64,000 nucleotides of DNA, from NCBI GenBank assembly GCA_026826555.1, contig JAKSZT010053883.1:33249161-33313160 (forward strand), written 5' to 3'. Below the pieces are notes generated by a model, which saw nothing but the letters and a program-made list of their open reading frames with translations, did no database searches and had not been told where the DNA came from. Positions within the stretch are counted from its first letter, which is position 1. Each line of letters starts with the position of its first letter. Of this stretch, positions 1 through 10,833 are shown in pieces. The translations under genes and the position numbers were made by a program. Origin of the DNA: Tolypeutes matacus (taxonomy: Eukaryota; Chordata; Mammalia; Cingulata; Chlamyphoridae).

Positions 1-727
1 CAGTAAGCGCTTTGGCCACCCGCAAAGTGAGGCTCAACAGATAAGCGTCCTGAAGAGTAGAGATTGCAAGACACATGGTCCTGGCCAGACATGGGGAGAA
101 GCGAAGGCTCCAAGCACTTAGAGACCCTCCCTGGCTGCAGAGGGAGGCCACCCATCATTTGATGCCCCTAGGATGTATCTAGGGACAGCTTCTCCTGCAA
201 TCAGGAAGAAGCCCAGATCCCAGGCTGGGGGTTGGGTCAGGACGACCCCCATCCCAGACCAGAGGCTCTCTGCCTCCCTCGGGGGTGGGGCTACAGGACT
301 GGGCTGGGCTGATTGGGGGCTGGGTGGAGGGTGATGGAGGGCAGCCCAGGCTCTTCCAGCCTGCCTGTGGAGCTCCCATTTAGGCCAACATCACTCTGGC
401 TGTTGGGCCTAGGATAGAAACATAGCCAAAAAGCTGTTATTTCTAGAATGACTTAGAGAGAAGGGGGTTGTTGGAGGAGAAGGGGCCAGAATAGCTCTGG
501 ACTGAGAAAGTCCTCTGACCCCAAGAGGTGTGAGGCCCTCTAATGGGCCCTCAGGGGTTAAATATTTCACTCAGGGTCCTGGGAATGAGAATAAGCCCAG
601 GCCAGGCCCTGATGGGGCCCATGAGGCCTAAAGCCCCCAAAATAGCCTGTGGGAGGAAGGGCTACTGCAGGAAGGAGTAGTGGCAGAGAAGCCTTGGCCT
701 CTGCCTCTGTGAACTGTGAAGGTCAGG

Positions 728-772
728 GGCTGACTGAGGGGTCACGGCTGACTGAGGGGTCACGGCTGACCC
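728..772. repeat. 18-bp tandem repeat, about 2.4 copies
   Basis: The unit GGCTGACTGAGGGGTCAC occurs at 728-745 and again at 746-763 without a mismatch, followed by a partial copy. It is a small minisatellite-like duplication in NT5C1A intron 1. Confidence 0.85.
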
Positions 773-869
773 CTGGGTCTGAGCTCCCTGCATCCTCAGT
801 GCTTGGAAGGAGGGTGGATTTTGAGCACTGTGCTCAAACCTCATGCCCTCCTCTCCATCTTCCAGGCTG

Positions 870-1060
870 TAGCATTCCTCTAGCTTCCTCCTCACTCAGG
901 GACCAGGCTTCTCACTGGTTTGCCTGCTGCCAGCCTCAACTTCTCCAAACCATCTACCACACTGTCCCAGGGTGATCTTTCCAAACTGAAAATGGGACCA
1001 AGTTAACCCCAGCTGGAAAAAAAAATCCTGCAATAGCTCCATAATATTTTTCATACCTTT
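870..1060 (+). mobile_element. L2 LINE fragment
   Basis: The text resembles the 3' half of LINE-2, including the phrase about accessible CATCTACCACACTGTCCC followed by a GTGATCTTTCC block. It is heavily decayed and has no reading frame. Confidence 0.5.
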
Positions 1061-1185
1061 TTTTTTCAAAAGTAGCATGATCTTTTTTTCCAAATGAACT
1101 GTAGAGTAGAACCCTGACATGTAAACCAGATATTACCATATTTTCTTTGAATAAGTTTATTTTACAAATTCAAAAGTATTACATG

Positions 1186-1281
1186 GGGGGACGGATGTGG
1201 CTCAAATGGTTGGGCGTCCGTCTCCCATATGGAGGGACCCGGGTTCGATCCCTGGGACCTCCTGGTAAAAAAAAAAAAAAA
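1186..1281 (+). mobile_element. DAS-type SINE, short monomer
   Basis: The tRNA-like head runs from a GATGTGGCTCAAATGG box A to a GGGTTCGATCCC box B and ends in CTCCTGG plus a poly-A tail. A perfect 14-bp target duplication, AAAAGTATTACATG, flanks it at 1172-1185 and 1282-1295. The short form without the GC-rich body resembles the DAS-I type. Confidence 0.92.
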
Positions 1282-1769
1282 AAAAGTATTACATGTACAT
1301 GAATGTATTTATTATTAAACAAACCATTGAAATTAATACAGCTATTTGGATTATGACAAATTTGAAACTGCGGTTTAGGGTGATAGTTGCAGACTTAAGC
1401 TTCAGCAACCTGTCAGTATGTTTCTGTTTGTTTTTGGTTGCAAAGTATTGAGAAAGTCCTGATTCACACAAATAGGTGGTTGCAAATAGTAACAGTCTTT
1501 TTTTTTCTTTTCTTTTTCCCCCCAATTGCCTTGCAATCTCAGATACTCTTCTACAAAACAGACCACAGGCAAAGTTTTATTCTGAGGTTTGCTCAAAAAT
1601 AATCAGTCTGCAGCACTAGTTAATGTGTTGATGGGCTCCATGGTGATAGAATGTCCATACAACATTACAGATTTTTAATTGTTTAAAACAGTTTGAACAA
1701 GAAAGAAGATAAATTGGATTCATATGTGTGCAGATCCCCCCACCCCAAATATGGGATTCCACAGAACCT

Positions 1770-2105
1770 AGTTTGAAAATTAACCCCATTCGCCCAAAGA
1801 TCCTGCATTTCTCCACTCAGGACTGATAGTGGAACATAGACCTCACTTTCAAAGGCCTCTCCTGACTTTTTGCCCATGCTGTTTCCCTCTCTGCCAGGGA
1901 AATTCCTCTGAGTCAGGCGTTAAGTCCAGCTCAGATGCTGCCTCTACAACACCAGCCCTCCTCTGCAGTCATCCCCTCTCTATGTTCCCACTGCATGGGT
2001 AGGGTCTTTGACCTGAGCACTCACCACCTCAAGGGTCTCCCTCAGTGCTCTGCAGCTCCTGAGGCAGGAACCCAACCTCATTCATCTCTCCATCCCCTCT
2101 ACTGA
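1770..2105 (+). mobile_element. L2 LINE 3' fragment
   Basis: Phrases typical of the L2 3' end are visible: a CTCTGCCAGGGAAATTCC block, a CAGATGCTGCCTC block and later a CTGAGGCAGGAACC-like end. The element is old and diverged. Confidence 0.5.
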
Positions 2106-2967
2106 GCCACGGCCTGAAGGGGCACAGGGAGTGCATGTTGACAGGGTGAGGCCCCTGGGGAGGGGTCCTTGGAGAAGCAGCAGGGTGCTTTAAGTTCAGG
2201 CTGGAGCTCTTTGGCGGGCGCCTTTGATCCAGCCCCTATCTTCATTCCCCTCTGCAGGCTCTGAGCTCTAAGAAGCAGAAATGAGCAAGGCCCAGGGACC
2301 GACCAGTGCGTCAGAAATTTGTTCCATGGGGAATGGATCTCACTCCTGTGTGTGAGTTCCTGGAGGGCTGGGGGCCGCAGAGGTGTTGATGCTCACTGCG
2401 ATGGGAGCAGAGTCGGGAGCTGGGCGCAGAGTCCAGCGTAGGGAGCCCGGAATCAGGGGTGCAGAGCCCTAAGCGGGGAGCCCAGTGCCTGGCCCAAGCA
2501 TGGGGGTGCAGATCCCGGAGCCTAAGGGCGATCCGCCCTGAGCCAGAGCCCGAACGCAAAGGCTCGGTTCCGAAACCCAGTGCCCAGATGGCGGAGACTA
2601 GAGCGCGCAGCAAGGAGCCGGGTTTCCAGAGTCCGGTTACCCGAGCCCAGGGTTCTTCCGTAAGCGCCACTGACCCGCTTTGCCAACAAGTGCTGTCCGC
2701 GCGCCCCAGGCTGCCCGGCGGGCCCTGATGACCGCGTGGGGGAAGGGGATCCTGGCGTGGAACCGGAGCCCCAGAAAAAAACACCAGTGCCGAGCTCCCA
2801 AAATAAACCCGAGCACCAGCCAACTGCCCGGCGCATTCCGGTGTTGAGGAGCTGCTCCCCCTACCAAGAGGCGCCGCGGGTCCCTCTCCAGGGGCTTAAT
2901 GACACCTCCCTCGGGGTGTCCCTTCCCCGGCCCCCGCCCGCAGTCAATTCCCACGCTCTGTTTTTAC

Positions 2968-3111
2968 CGATTTGGGTTTCTTCTTGGGCGAGAGATTATG
3001 ATAGAAAGTCTTGGCTTCCTCCCAGCGCGGGGCCGCGGCGGTCTCGGGCCCCGGCTCGGGGTCGCGGCGCTCCCGGGGCTCCCGGGGCTCCCGGGGCTCC
3101 CCGGGCTCCAT
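2968..3111 (-). CDS. NT5C1A: Cytosolic 5'-nucleotidase 1A, exon 1 (N-terminus only)
   Basis: NT5C1A hydrolyses AMP to adenosine and phosphate in the cytosol, mainly of skeletal and heart muscle. Only the first 48 codons are here. They read [12 protein letters not shown], then an acidic and proline-rich stretch, then [19 protein letters not shown], which matches the known mammalian N-terminus closely; the catalytic HAD-type domain is encoded further left. The start at 3111 has A at -3 and G at +4, a good Kozak context. The exon ends at a TCG codon followed by a GT donor at 2967-2966. The EPR triplet is repeated four times by a 9-bp unit, apparently more than in human. HPCAL4 lies upstream in the same orientation, as in human. 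Confidence 0.93.
3067..3105. repeat. NT5C1A: 9-bp coding tandem repeat in NT5C1A
   Basis: The plus-strand unit CTCCCGGGG is repeated about four times and encodes Glu-Pro-Arg triplets on the minus strand. Its length is a multiple of three, so copy changes keep the frame. Confidence 0.85.
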
Positions 3112-3866
3112 GCTCGGGCTCCAACCCTGCCAGGCGTGAGCAGGCGGCGGCGGAGACGCTGAGCTCGCGGAGCTCGTGGGGCTGGGCTGGAGAGGGAGGC
3201 GCGTCCGAGGCGTGAGAAGGGGGCGGGCAGCGCGGGGAGAGTGCGCGCGTGAGCGGGCCTGGGAGGGCGGGGTGCGGGGCGTCCCGCCCGTCGGGGAGAG
3301 TGGGGGAAGGTCGGGTAATTGTTGCTAATGCGGTCGTTTGTTTATCGGGGGGACGGCTGAGCTCTCCTTCCCCCACCACTTCACGCCCAAAGTGCAAGGG
3401 GGGCCCCCGCCTCCCAGGCGCTCTGGAGCTGCGGGCCTGAAACGGATTCGGAAATGTTCTCAGGCGCTCAAGGGCACAGAGAGAGAGGGGAGCTTGACAA
3501 TTTCTCCGCAGGCTGGTGGTCCGCAAAGGAGAGATAAATGAAAAGCAAGCCCCCTCTTTCCCCTCTGATGCCAAGACCCTCAGTGGCAACCCCTTCTCTC
3601 TGACCCCAGTCAATCCCGCAGATGCCGGTAAGGGGGTGTGGATGGACAGCTCCGTCCACGAGTAGGACCCTGCCCCCAGCAGGGAGCACAGTGGAGGGCC
3701 CAGCCTGGCAGCTCTCCACACCCGGGTGGAGGGGCCCCTGAAGTCCGTTGCAAGGCCATGCTGCCCTCTGCCTGGCGGGATACCCAGATCGGAGGGACTC
3801 CCAGAGACTGACTCGGATTCTTGTTGCCACCCAGCAGATCGCCATCAGGGGGCGTGTGTTCCCAGG

Positions 3867-4300
3867 TGTGGTGGCTTGAAGCTGATCTACCCTCAGAAAG
3901 GCATGTTTTAAAATTTAATCTATTCCTGTGGGTGTGAACCCATCACAAGTAGGAGCTTTTGATGAGGCTACTTCAGTTAAGTTGTGGCCCACCTTATTCA
4001 GGATGGGTCTTTTACCTTTTACCAGAATGAATACAAAGAGAGGGAAAGAGGGAGGTAGGGAGGGAGAGAAAAAGGCAGGTAAACAAGAAGCTGAAAGCAA
4101 CGAAACCTGGGAAGAGAAGGGCGAGACCAGCAGATGCCATGTGCCTTGCCATGTGGCAGAAGAGCCAAGGACTGCATCACCTTGATGATGCCTTGATTTG
4201 GACATTCTCATGGCCTCAAACTGTAAGCTAGTAAATTCCCATTGTTAAAAGCCAAGCCATTTCATGGTGTCTGCTTTGAGCAGCCTAGGAAACTCAAACA
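3867..4300 (+). mobile_element. Solo LTR, MaLR-like, xenarthran family A
   Basis: The element starts TGTGGTGGCTTGAAGC and ends GGAAACTCAAACA. It contains an AGTAAATTCCC polyadenylation-like region near the 3' end, in the way THE1 and MLT1 LTRs do. Flanks read CCAGG before and CCAGC after, a near-match 5-bp duplication. Three further copies of the same family are at 8967, 39883 and 51571. No coding capacity. Confidence 0.75.
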
Positions 4301-4670
4301 CCAGCTCCCACCTGTGGAGGATGGGGTGCTAGTTACCTGCTATGAAGGGACCAGACGCAGGGAGGTAGAAGCCAAAGAATCTTGGGCCACCATCTTGGAG
4401 TTCCTATCACAAAGTGCAGGCCAGGAACCAGACAAGCAGCATCACTCCATATGGGCATCATCACAGAGGCATGCACAGGTGGGTGGAGTCAGCAGAAAGA
4501 TATACTGGCCCAGGCTGGAGGGCGTCTGATTGGAGAAGAATGGAGAATCTGCCCAACTGCCACCATGTCCTGAGAAGAAACAAGCAAACCTTGTGAGGGA
4601 GGGAGAAATTATTTTTGTATTTAAAGATTGGTGAGAAGTATGTTTAGACTTGCCCTTCTCTAGGCTTGGT
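4301..4670. other. Intergenic, nothing recognised
   Basis: Between two LTRs I see no gene, repeat family or regulatory pattern that I can name. Confidence 0.5.
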
Positions 4671-5603
4671 AGGTTGTTTCCAGAAATGGTCCCCCAATCC
4701 CTCCCATCCTGCCTGACCTTTGACAATGTGACTTTGACCCTTCTCCCATCCAAATGTGGAGTTTCTCTTCCCTTTCTTTGAATCTGGGCTGGCCCTGTGA
4801 CTTGCTTTGAGTAAAAGAATGCAGTAGAAGTGATGCTATGTGGTTTCCGAGCTTATCTTTTTTTTTTTTTAATATTTATTTTATTTATTTATCCCCCCCC
4901 TCGTTGTTTGCATTTGCTGTCTGCTCTCTGTGTCCATTTGCTGTGTGCTCTCTCTGTCTGCTTGTCTTCTCTTTAGGAGGCACCGGAACCAAACCCAGGA
5001 CCTCCCATGTGGAAGGGAGGTGCTCAATCACCTGAGCCACCTCAGCTCCCTGGTTTGTTGTGTCTCTCATTGTCTTTCTTCTTTGTGTCTCTTTTGTTGC
5101 ATCATCTTATTGCATCATGCCATGCCAGGTTGCCTTCTCCAAGGGGCACCAGGAACTGAACTCAGGACCTCCCATGTGATAGATAGAAGCCCAATCATTT
5201 GAGCCACATCCACTTCCCCCAAGCTTGTCTTAAGAGGCCTTGCAGCTTCCATTTTTGCCCTCTTGAGCTCCAGCTACTATGTAAAGAAGTCTAGACTAAC
5301 ATGCTGGAAAGGCCATATGGAGAGAGAGGCCCTGGAGGATGAGAAGCCAGGGGAGGAGAAGTAAGGTTTCCCAGATGAGTGTCAGCACCAATTGCCAGAC
5401 ATGAGTGAGGCCATCTTGGTAGTTCCAGCCCCAGCCCAGCTCCCAGTGGAAGGCAGCTGTGTGAATGACCCCAGTGACACCACATGAAGCAGGAAAACCT
5501 CCCAGCTGAGCCCAGACAACCCATAAATTCATGAAAAATAAATCATTGTTGTTTTAAGCACTAAATTTGGGGGCAACTTGTTACACAGCAATAGATAATT
5601 GCA
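4671..5603 (+). mobile_element. Old MaLR (MLT1-like) LTR split by a SINE
   Basis: Left and right parts fit an MLT1-like LTR: GCTGGCCCTGTGACTTGCTT on the left, then AGAGGCCTTGCAGCTTCC, and a 3' end with AAATAAATCATTGTTGTT and GTTACACAGCAATAG. A minus-strand DAS-SINE at 4861-5219 interrupts it. Confidence 0.6.
4861..5219 (-). mobile_element. DAS-type SINE, dimeric
   Basis: In reverse orientation there are two tRNA-like heads, ending GAGCCACCTCAGCTCCC and GAGCCACATCCACTTCCC, with a poly-T start. AGCTTATCTT and AGCTTGTCTT flank it as an imperfect target duplication, so it is an older copy. Confidence 0.85.
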
Positions 5604-5639
5604 ACTCCAGGAATGGATTAATTATTTTCAGGTGCCTCA

Positions 5640-6250
5640 GACAGAAGAAGAATGAGGTCACTTAGGAAAAATGTATAGAGTGATTGGATGGAGGGGGGCA
5701 CCTGACCCAGAGGAGACTCATCCACAGGCCATCTGGTAACCTTTGACTTGTGTGGCCTGGCTTGAAAAGATGATCTGGGCCCATCAGATTCTTCTTTCAG
5801 AAATTTAAAATTGGTAAACTCAAGGGCTGGGTAGTCAAGGACAGGAACAGAGAGGCTGAGGGTGCTGTAAAATGTCATTGGCTCCCAAGAGACTTGGATG
5901 AGCCCTAGCCAGCTGCAGTTAGGTGCAACATCAAGCTAAGAGGGGAAGCAGCTATCTGTGAGCAGAATGAATCAATCAGCAGATAAAGATGAAGACACCT
6001 GAGCAGAGGCCAGCAGAGTCACCAGAAGAGAAAGAGCCTATGCTTCCCTGAGAGGGAGCCGCCCCCTGTTCCTGACAGTTTCCCAGTTGATGGCTGATTA
6101 TGATTCCCAGCTTAACATTTCCATGAGATTCTCCATATCACTTCAACAAATGTCCCAAAGAGGAAAGTTGGTGGCTATTGGTTTTGCTTTACTAGCAAGC
6201 TTTCCCACCCTCTCCTAGGAACAAATCCTGCTTCCCTGGCCACAGGAGTA
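5640..6250. other. Intergenic with decayed LTR-like fragments
   Basis: A GGCACCTGACCCAGAGG block near 5697 and CCCATCAGATTCTTC near 5780 recur around 8810-8870 (GACACCTGACTCAAGGGG, CCAATAAGATTC). They look like pieces of one old dispersed repeat that I cannot name. No gene is visible. Confidence 0.4.
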
Positions 6251-6660
6251 GGCATATAACCTAGATCCAACCAATTATAGACTCCTGTTCCCCTGGACAC
6301 AGGAATGGGCCCAGGGAAGCATGTGACCCCAACTGGGCCACTCTCTGGTACTCATATAGGGATGCTGGGAGATTTGTTTTTTTTTCTCTGGGATTATTAA
6401 CTTGGCATGGTGTGAGCCGGGAGCCCATCTTTCCCTGTGGCAGATAAGAGAACATGGAAGAAGCCCATCTGGAGAGGACAGTGACATTGAGGTGACAGAG
6501 AGAGAAGCAGAAGTGAGGAGGGAGAGAGGGTGCAACACTGAGCCTCTGAATCCCAGTGTCTCCACTTCCAATTAAGCCTCCCTATTTGCTTATGCTTGTT
6601 TGAGTTGGGTTTTGTTCATTTACAACCCAAAGTCCAGACTAACTTAATCCCCTTTAGTCA
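6240..6660 (+). mobile_element. Old LTR-like repeat
   Basis: The segment has the layout of an ancient LTR: a region rich in CATGTGACC and CCAACTGGGCC blocks, then a 3' part with CCAATTAAGCCTCCC and TTTGAGTTGGGTTTTG. I recognise the pattern but not the exact family name. Confidence 0.4.
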
Positions 6661-6989
6661 CACTGACTCGAGTAGGCCTTGGATCCCTGCCATTAAAGGA
6701 TCCTGACCCATACTCCTGGTTCAGTCCCTTTGAGCACCTTCCCTAGGTCCCTCTTTGAAAGGGTCAAAGAACTTGATCCTAAGTTGTTCTATCCACTCCT
6801 CTAGGCTTCTGGTCATTGTGTCTGTCTTCCCTGTCACGTCCTGACAGCTGACTTGGTGCAAGGATTCCCTGGCTCTTGTGCAGCCCTGGGCTCCAGCCAG
6901 CACTTTCTCTCCCAGTTCAGCATTTCTTTAAATGGAAACACAGGGAACAGGCCCCTTGATGCACCTGAACTGCTCCCCTGAGCAGCCCT

Positions 6990-7140
6990 GACCCAGCAGG
7001 CCTGACTCTATTGGCTGGTCTTTAGCAAGACCTCGGGGCAATGCCACCTCCTCCATGAAACCTTCTCTTCCCTTTGCCCTTTGTGCCCAGCCCCCTCCCT
7101 GCACCAGGCAAAATCCTTCCTCCTCTGATGCTCAGAGCTC
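6990..7140 (+). mobile_element. L2 LINE fragment
   Basis: CCTCCTCCATGAAACCTTC followed by a CCCTTTGCCC run fits the L2 3' region. It is short and decayed. Confidence 0.45.
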
Positions 7141-7204
7141 AGGGTTTGTTGCCTCCCTTTTCACATCCAGACTTGGACTCACTCCCATGACTGAGCACAA
7201 CAAG

Positions 7205-7290
7205 CAGTGGACTGGATCTGAGACCTGAGTTCAAGTCCCAGCTTTATCATTCTCTGAGCCTTCATTTCTCTGTCTTCACAAAACAGAGAT
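7205..7290 (+). mobile_element. MIR fragment
   Basis: The segment fits the MIR core: CTGAGTTCAAGTCCCAGC followed by CATTCTCTGAGCC. It is short. Confidence 0.4.
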
Positions 7291-7732
7291 TTAAATGTGT
7301 GCTCAGCTCAGCTAATGGGATGTGGAGAGTCCTGGGAGAAGCTGTTTGGTAACTATAATGGACTTGTGCACACATGAGGAGCCAATTTTTTAATAGTTGG
7401 GAGGGCTTCACAGAGGAGATGGTTGAGACAGGGGAATGAGCGATCCAGGATGGGTAATGGCTTGTGCACAAGTACAAAGGCATGAGAGATCCCTTATGGG
7501 AGTGGAGGGCAATTCAGGGTGGCCTGAGTGCAGGGTGCAGGGATGGGGAGTGGGAGGTCAGCACAAGCACCAGATCATGCAGAGCCTTGGGGGACATTTA
7601 AAGAGTTTGAGTATCATACTAGGGAAGAGCAGAGCCTTTGGAGAATTGACACAGATTTTTGCTTTAAAATCATTCTGGCTCCTTCACAGCTCCTTGACTG
7701 GTGTGGAAGGCAAGACTAAAGGCAGGAATTGG

Positions 7733-7913
7733 GAAGCGGCTGTGGCTCAATCAGTAGGGCTCCCGTTTACCATATGGGAGGCCCCAGGTTCGGTTCCCGG
7801 GGCCTCCTGGTGAAGGCAAGCCCGCCCGCACAGCGTGGTTAGCTGACCCAGCGAGCACAAGCAGCAAGGGGGGGATAAATGAATAAATAAAATCTTTAAA
7901 AAAAAAATAAAAT
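7733..7913 (+). mobile_element. DAS-type SINE with GC-rich body (DAS-III-like)
   Basis: A GAAGCGGCTGTGGCTCAATC head leads through box B into the GC-rich body AGCCCGCCCGCACAGC and the tail ATAAATGAATAAATAAAATC. A perfect 15-bp duplication AAAGGCAGGAATTGG flanks it at 7718-7732 and 7914-7928, so the insertion is young. Confidence 0.95.
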
Positions 7914-7929
7914 AAAGGCAGGAATTGGA

Positions 7930-8960
7930 CTAACATGGCCAAGCTAGAGATTATGTGGGCCTGAGTGGAGAGTTTTTCAGGAGGTGGCAGCTTAGGACTT
8001 GTGCTCCCTCCCCAAAGGCAAACAGGGGACAGGACTTTCCATCCCCCTGGTGTGACTTCAGCTGGGAGTAACAGCCCCAAGTTCTTGGCCTCTGAATCAC
8101 CTCCCTGGGTTCCTGGTTGCCCTGAGGCCAGACCAGCCACCTTCCTCTATCCTAATTGCTTCCTGCCAAGGGGGCTGCCCCCCTCCAAGTGTCCTTGAGG
8201 AAACCTTTGTAAAAGCAATGAAGCATTGCAGGAGAAAGCAGACACCTCCAGCTGTCACTGCCCCCAACTCCCTGGAGGGAACAATGCCTGTCTAGCTTTT
8301 AGGGGTATTCTGAGAGGAACACTTTAACTCCCACCTCCACCTTCACCATATTTGGGCCAGTGTAGGGGTCGCAGGGTTCTGGGCTGGGCTCCTGTGGATA
8401 GTGGAGCAGGTAACACAACACAATGACCCCGGCCAACCAGGCAGGTGGGGGCTGAAATCCAGCCTGTGCTCCACTTGCCCAACTATATGCCCTGGCATGA
8501 CAGAGATGTATTTGTCCCAAAGAAAGGTTATCTTTTACTCATTAGCCCAAAGGTGTCATCCAGCTCTGTACTTACGGGGCTGCTTCCACTTAGAGAGGGT
8601 ACCTTTTTCTAATTTGTACAAAAGGTGCCATCTGAACTAGCTATTGGCATTTTCCATAATGCCTACTATCCACTCATTTGGGCCCTGTGATGCCTTCACT
8701 GGATAGAGGGAGAAACTAAGTCCCAATGCTTGCTGCCCCTAGCTCCCTTCTGAGGGAACTGCTCTGTCCACAAGCAGAGTTCAGTCTAGTCACAGATGAT
8801 TGGGCCAAGAGAGGACACCTGACTCAAGGGGTCTGGCCAAAAGCTAAGCTGACCCAATAAGATTCTTTTGTTTGAGAACTGGAACTAAGAGACACAGAGT
8901 GGAGTTGTCAGTTGCTGGTAGGTCTTAATATAGAGTTAGGGATGCATCCACTTTGTGCAG
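7930..8960. other. Intergenic, mostly unrecognised
   Basis: I find no gene. The stretch around 8770-8930 looks like the same unnamed old repeat seen near 5700-5800. Confidence 0.45.
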
Positions 8961-8966
8961 GGTGGG

Positions 8967-9439
8967 TGTGGTGGCTTGGAGCTATGTACCCCAGAAAAAT
9001 ATGTTCTTAATCTTAATCCATTCCTGTGGATGTGAACCCATCCTAACTAAGACCTTTTGATGAGGTTACTTCAATTAAGGTTTGGCCCAGCTAAATCAGG
9101 ATGGGTCTTAATCCTATTACTGGAGTCCTTTGTAACAAATGAAATTCAGACACACAGATAGAAAGCCATGGGGGGCAGCTAGAAGCTGAAAGTCACAGAG
9201 CCCGGAAGAGTAAGGAGAAGCCAAGGGAGCCACTATGTGCATTGCCACGTGAGAGTGGCCAAGGACCAAGAATTGCAAGCAGCCAACCCCAGAATACCAC
9301 AGTCCTCTGGGAGAAAGCATTGCCTTGATGACTTGATTTTGGACGTCTAGCCTCAAAACCGTGAGCCAACAAATTCCCATTGTTTAAGCCAACCCATCGC
9401 ACGGTATTTGTTTTGGCAGCCAGGTATCTCTTAGTATTA
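8967..9439 (+). mobile_element. Solo LTR, MaLR-like, family A
   Basis: It starts TGTGGTGGCTTGGAGCTATG and keeps the family landmarks GGATGTGAACCCATCC, CTTTTGATGAGGTTACTTC and CAACAAATTCCCATTG. It ends in a GGCAGCCAGG block with a diverged terminus. It is more complete than the copy at 3867. Confidence 0.8.
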
Positions 9440-9544
9440 CCATGCCCTTTGATTAAAGTCAATCAAAAATTGCAACAACCCAAGCCAGGCAGACCCAGAA
9501 ACATCAGGAATGAAGGTCTGAATCACCCCATCAGGCATAGAAGC

Positions 9545-9999
9545 ACAGCAGCTGAGGTGCTTGCTGAGGGTATAGGGAATATGGAACGGGTGGTGGAAGA
9601 GGTAGATATAAACACAAGCTACAACCACATGATCAGTTACAGAAATGAGGACTGTAATGGTTATGAGTAATTTCTTTCTTGTTTTGTTATGAATGTTTGT
9701 GTGTGTGTGTGTATATATATATAAAGCAAATATCTTTGTTTTCTTCCTTATCCCCTTACCATATAACGTAAGTTGTACTCACTTTATGTCATAGCATTTA
9801 AGTTATAGGATTTCAAGTTTAAGAGTGACTATCACTCAAGGACTTGCACCCTCTTCTGGGAAAAGGGTTAGTGCATTTCCAGTTGTACGCAGGACAAGTG
9901 AGTATCGTTAAGTAAAACTATGACTGCTGTTGTTTTTATTTAGAGATTAAGTGTGGCTGAAGGAGATCTGTATGGGTGCCAAGTTGACAAGGGATGGAT
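9545..9999 (+). mobile_element. 3' internal end of an ERVL-like element
   Basis: The block from AGGGAATATGGAACGGG to GACAAGGGATGGATTG recurs, diverged, at about 47310-47716, in both cases directly before a related LTR. It therefore looks like the 3' internal sequence of an endogenous retrovirus of the ERVL class. There is no usable reading frame. A GT/TA dinucleotide run lies at 9698-9722. Confidence 0.55.
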
Positions 10000-10444
10000 T
10001 GTGATGGTTAAGTTCATGTGTCAAGTTGGCTAGATTATGGTGTCTAGTTGTTTGGTAACGCAAGTCCTACCTGATTATTACTGTGAGGACATTTTGTAGA
10101 TTTAAATCATAAGTTGGTTTCATCTACAATCAACTAAGATTACCTTCAACAACAAGAAAAGTCTCATCCAATCAGTTGAAGGCCTTAAAAGAAGAACTAA
10201 TGACTTCAGCAGAAAGAAGGGAGAATTTCTATCTCTTCTTCAGCCAGACAGCTTCTCCTGGGGAATTTATCAGAAACTTTCATCAGAGTTCCCAGATTGC
10301 AGCATACTCTAAGGAATGTGGACTTGCCCATCCCCATGGTTGTATAAGCCAGTTCCTATAATAAATCTCATAATATTTACATTAAATATATATATATATA
10401 TATCTTCTCTTGGTTCTGTTTCCCTGGAGAACCCTGACTAATAC
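10000..10444 (+). mobile_element. MLT2/ERVL-like LTR
   Basis: It starts TGTGATGGTTAAGTTCATG, carries CCAATCAGTTGAAGGCC, an AATAAATCTCATAATATT polyadenylation region and a TA-dinucleotide run, and ends CCCTGACTAATACA. This pattern is typical of MLT2-type LTRs of ERVL. A relative is at 47717-48157. Confidence 0.7.
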
Positions 10445-10827
10445 AGTGGGTCTGCAGAGAGAGCCAGTTTGAAGAGAAACCAAGGAGAAGAGCACAAGTG
10501 CAAATATTGCCTAGGAGATGAGAGCCCGTGAGGCCCAGAGATGAGGAGAGGCCCAGCGCCACTTCCCGTTCTCTTAAGACCCTGCCATTGTTGATTTTCC
10601 ATCTTTAGAGTCCCTTGTAATCTGCTCCCGACTTTCTTTGAACCAGCTCGAGTGGGTCTGTTCCGTGTAACTACAAAGTCCTTTATAGAACAAGACCTTC
10701 AGGCCCAAGGAGGTTCCTGAGGCGCACCACTGTGTAAGCTCCCCCCAGGCCTCTTCTTCCCCTTTCCCCTTTCCCCAGCCCTCTCTCAGCTCAGGGAAGA
10801 GTAAGAGCCCTCAGCACAGTCACACCT
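10445..10827. other. Intergenic, nothing recognised
   Basis: The sequence lies between an LTR and the likely HPCAL4 3' end. I see no repeat or gene in it. On the minus strand the GTGTGACTGTGCTGAGG stretch just past the AATAAA could be the GU-rich downstream element of HPCAL4. Confidence 0.4.
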
Positions 10828-10833
10828 TTTATT
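10828..10833 (-). terminator. HPCAL4: Candidate HPCAL4 polyadenylation signal
   Basis: AATAAA on the minus strand in the context GACAACGAATAAAAGG, followed within 30 bases by a GTGTGACTGTG tract. Confidence 0.5.

Larger units (their letters stand above)
1..2967 (-). other. NT5C1A: NT5C1A intron 1 (partial)
   Basis: This is the part of the NT5C1A first intron inside the window. The donor GT is at 2967-2966, directly after exon 1, with the intronic sequence GTAAAAACAG. I found no stretch on the minus strand that could be the expected second exon, so exon 2 and the catalytic part of the protein lie past the left edge. The intron holds an 18-bp tandem repeat near 728-763, two L2 relics, one short DAS-SINE, and CpG-rich sequence towards exon 1. 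The part from 1300 to 1770 is AT-rich and I recognise nothing in it. Confidence 0.8.
2300..3500. promoter_or_regulatory. NT5C1A: CpG island and promoter of NT5C1A
   Basis: CpG dinucleotides are dense from about 2.4 to 3.4 kb, surrounding the first coding exon. The presumed start site lies above 3111 because the gene runs leftwards. A forkhead-like TTGTTTAT motif lies at 3338-3345 beside an AT-rich TAATTGTTGCTAAT patch, both inside otherwise very GC-rich DNA. I see no TATA box, as expected for a CpG-island promoter. The open frames seen here on both strands are products of low stop-codon density in GC-rich DNA. Confidence 0.7.

Noticed and set aside
2311..3721. Long open frames on both strands in the NT5C1A CpG island
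   Set aside because: GC-rich DNA has few stop codons. Only the 2968-3111 minus frame matches a known protein and has a donor site in the right place.
7733..7810. tRNA-like box A and box B sequences, here and in all DAS-SINEs
   Set aside because: They are SINE heads derived from a tRNA, joined to a body and A-tail with target duplications. No cloverleaf-competent independent tRNA gene was seen.
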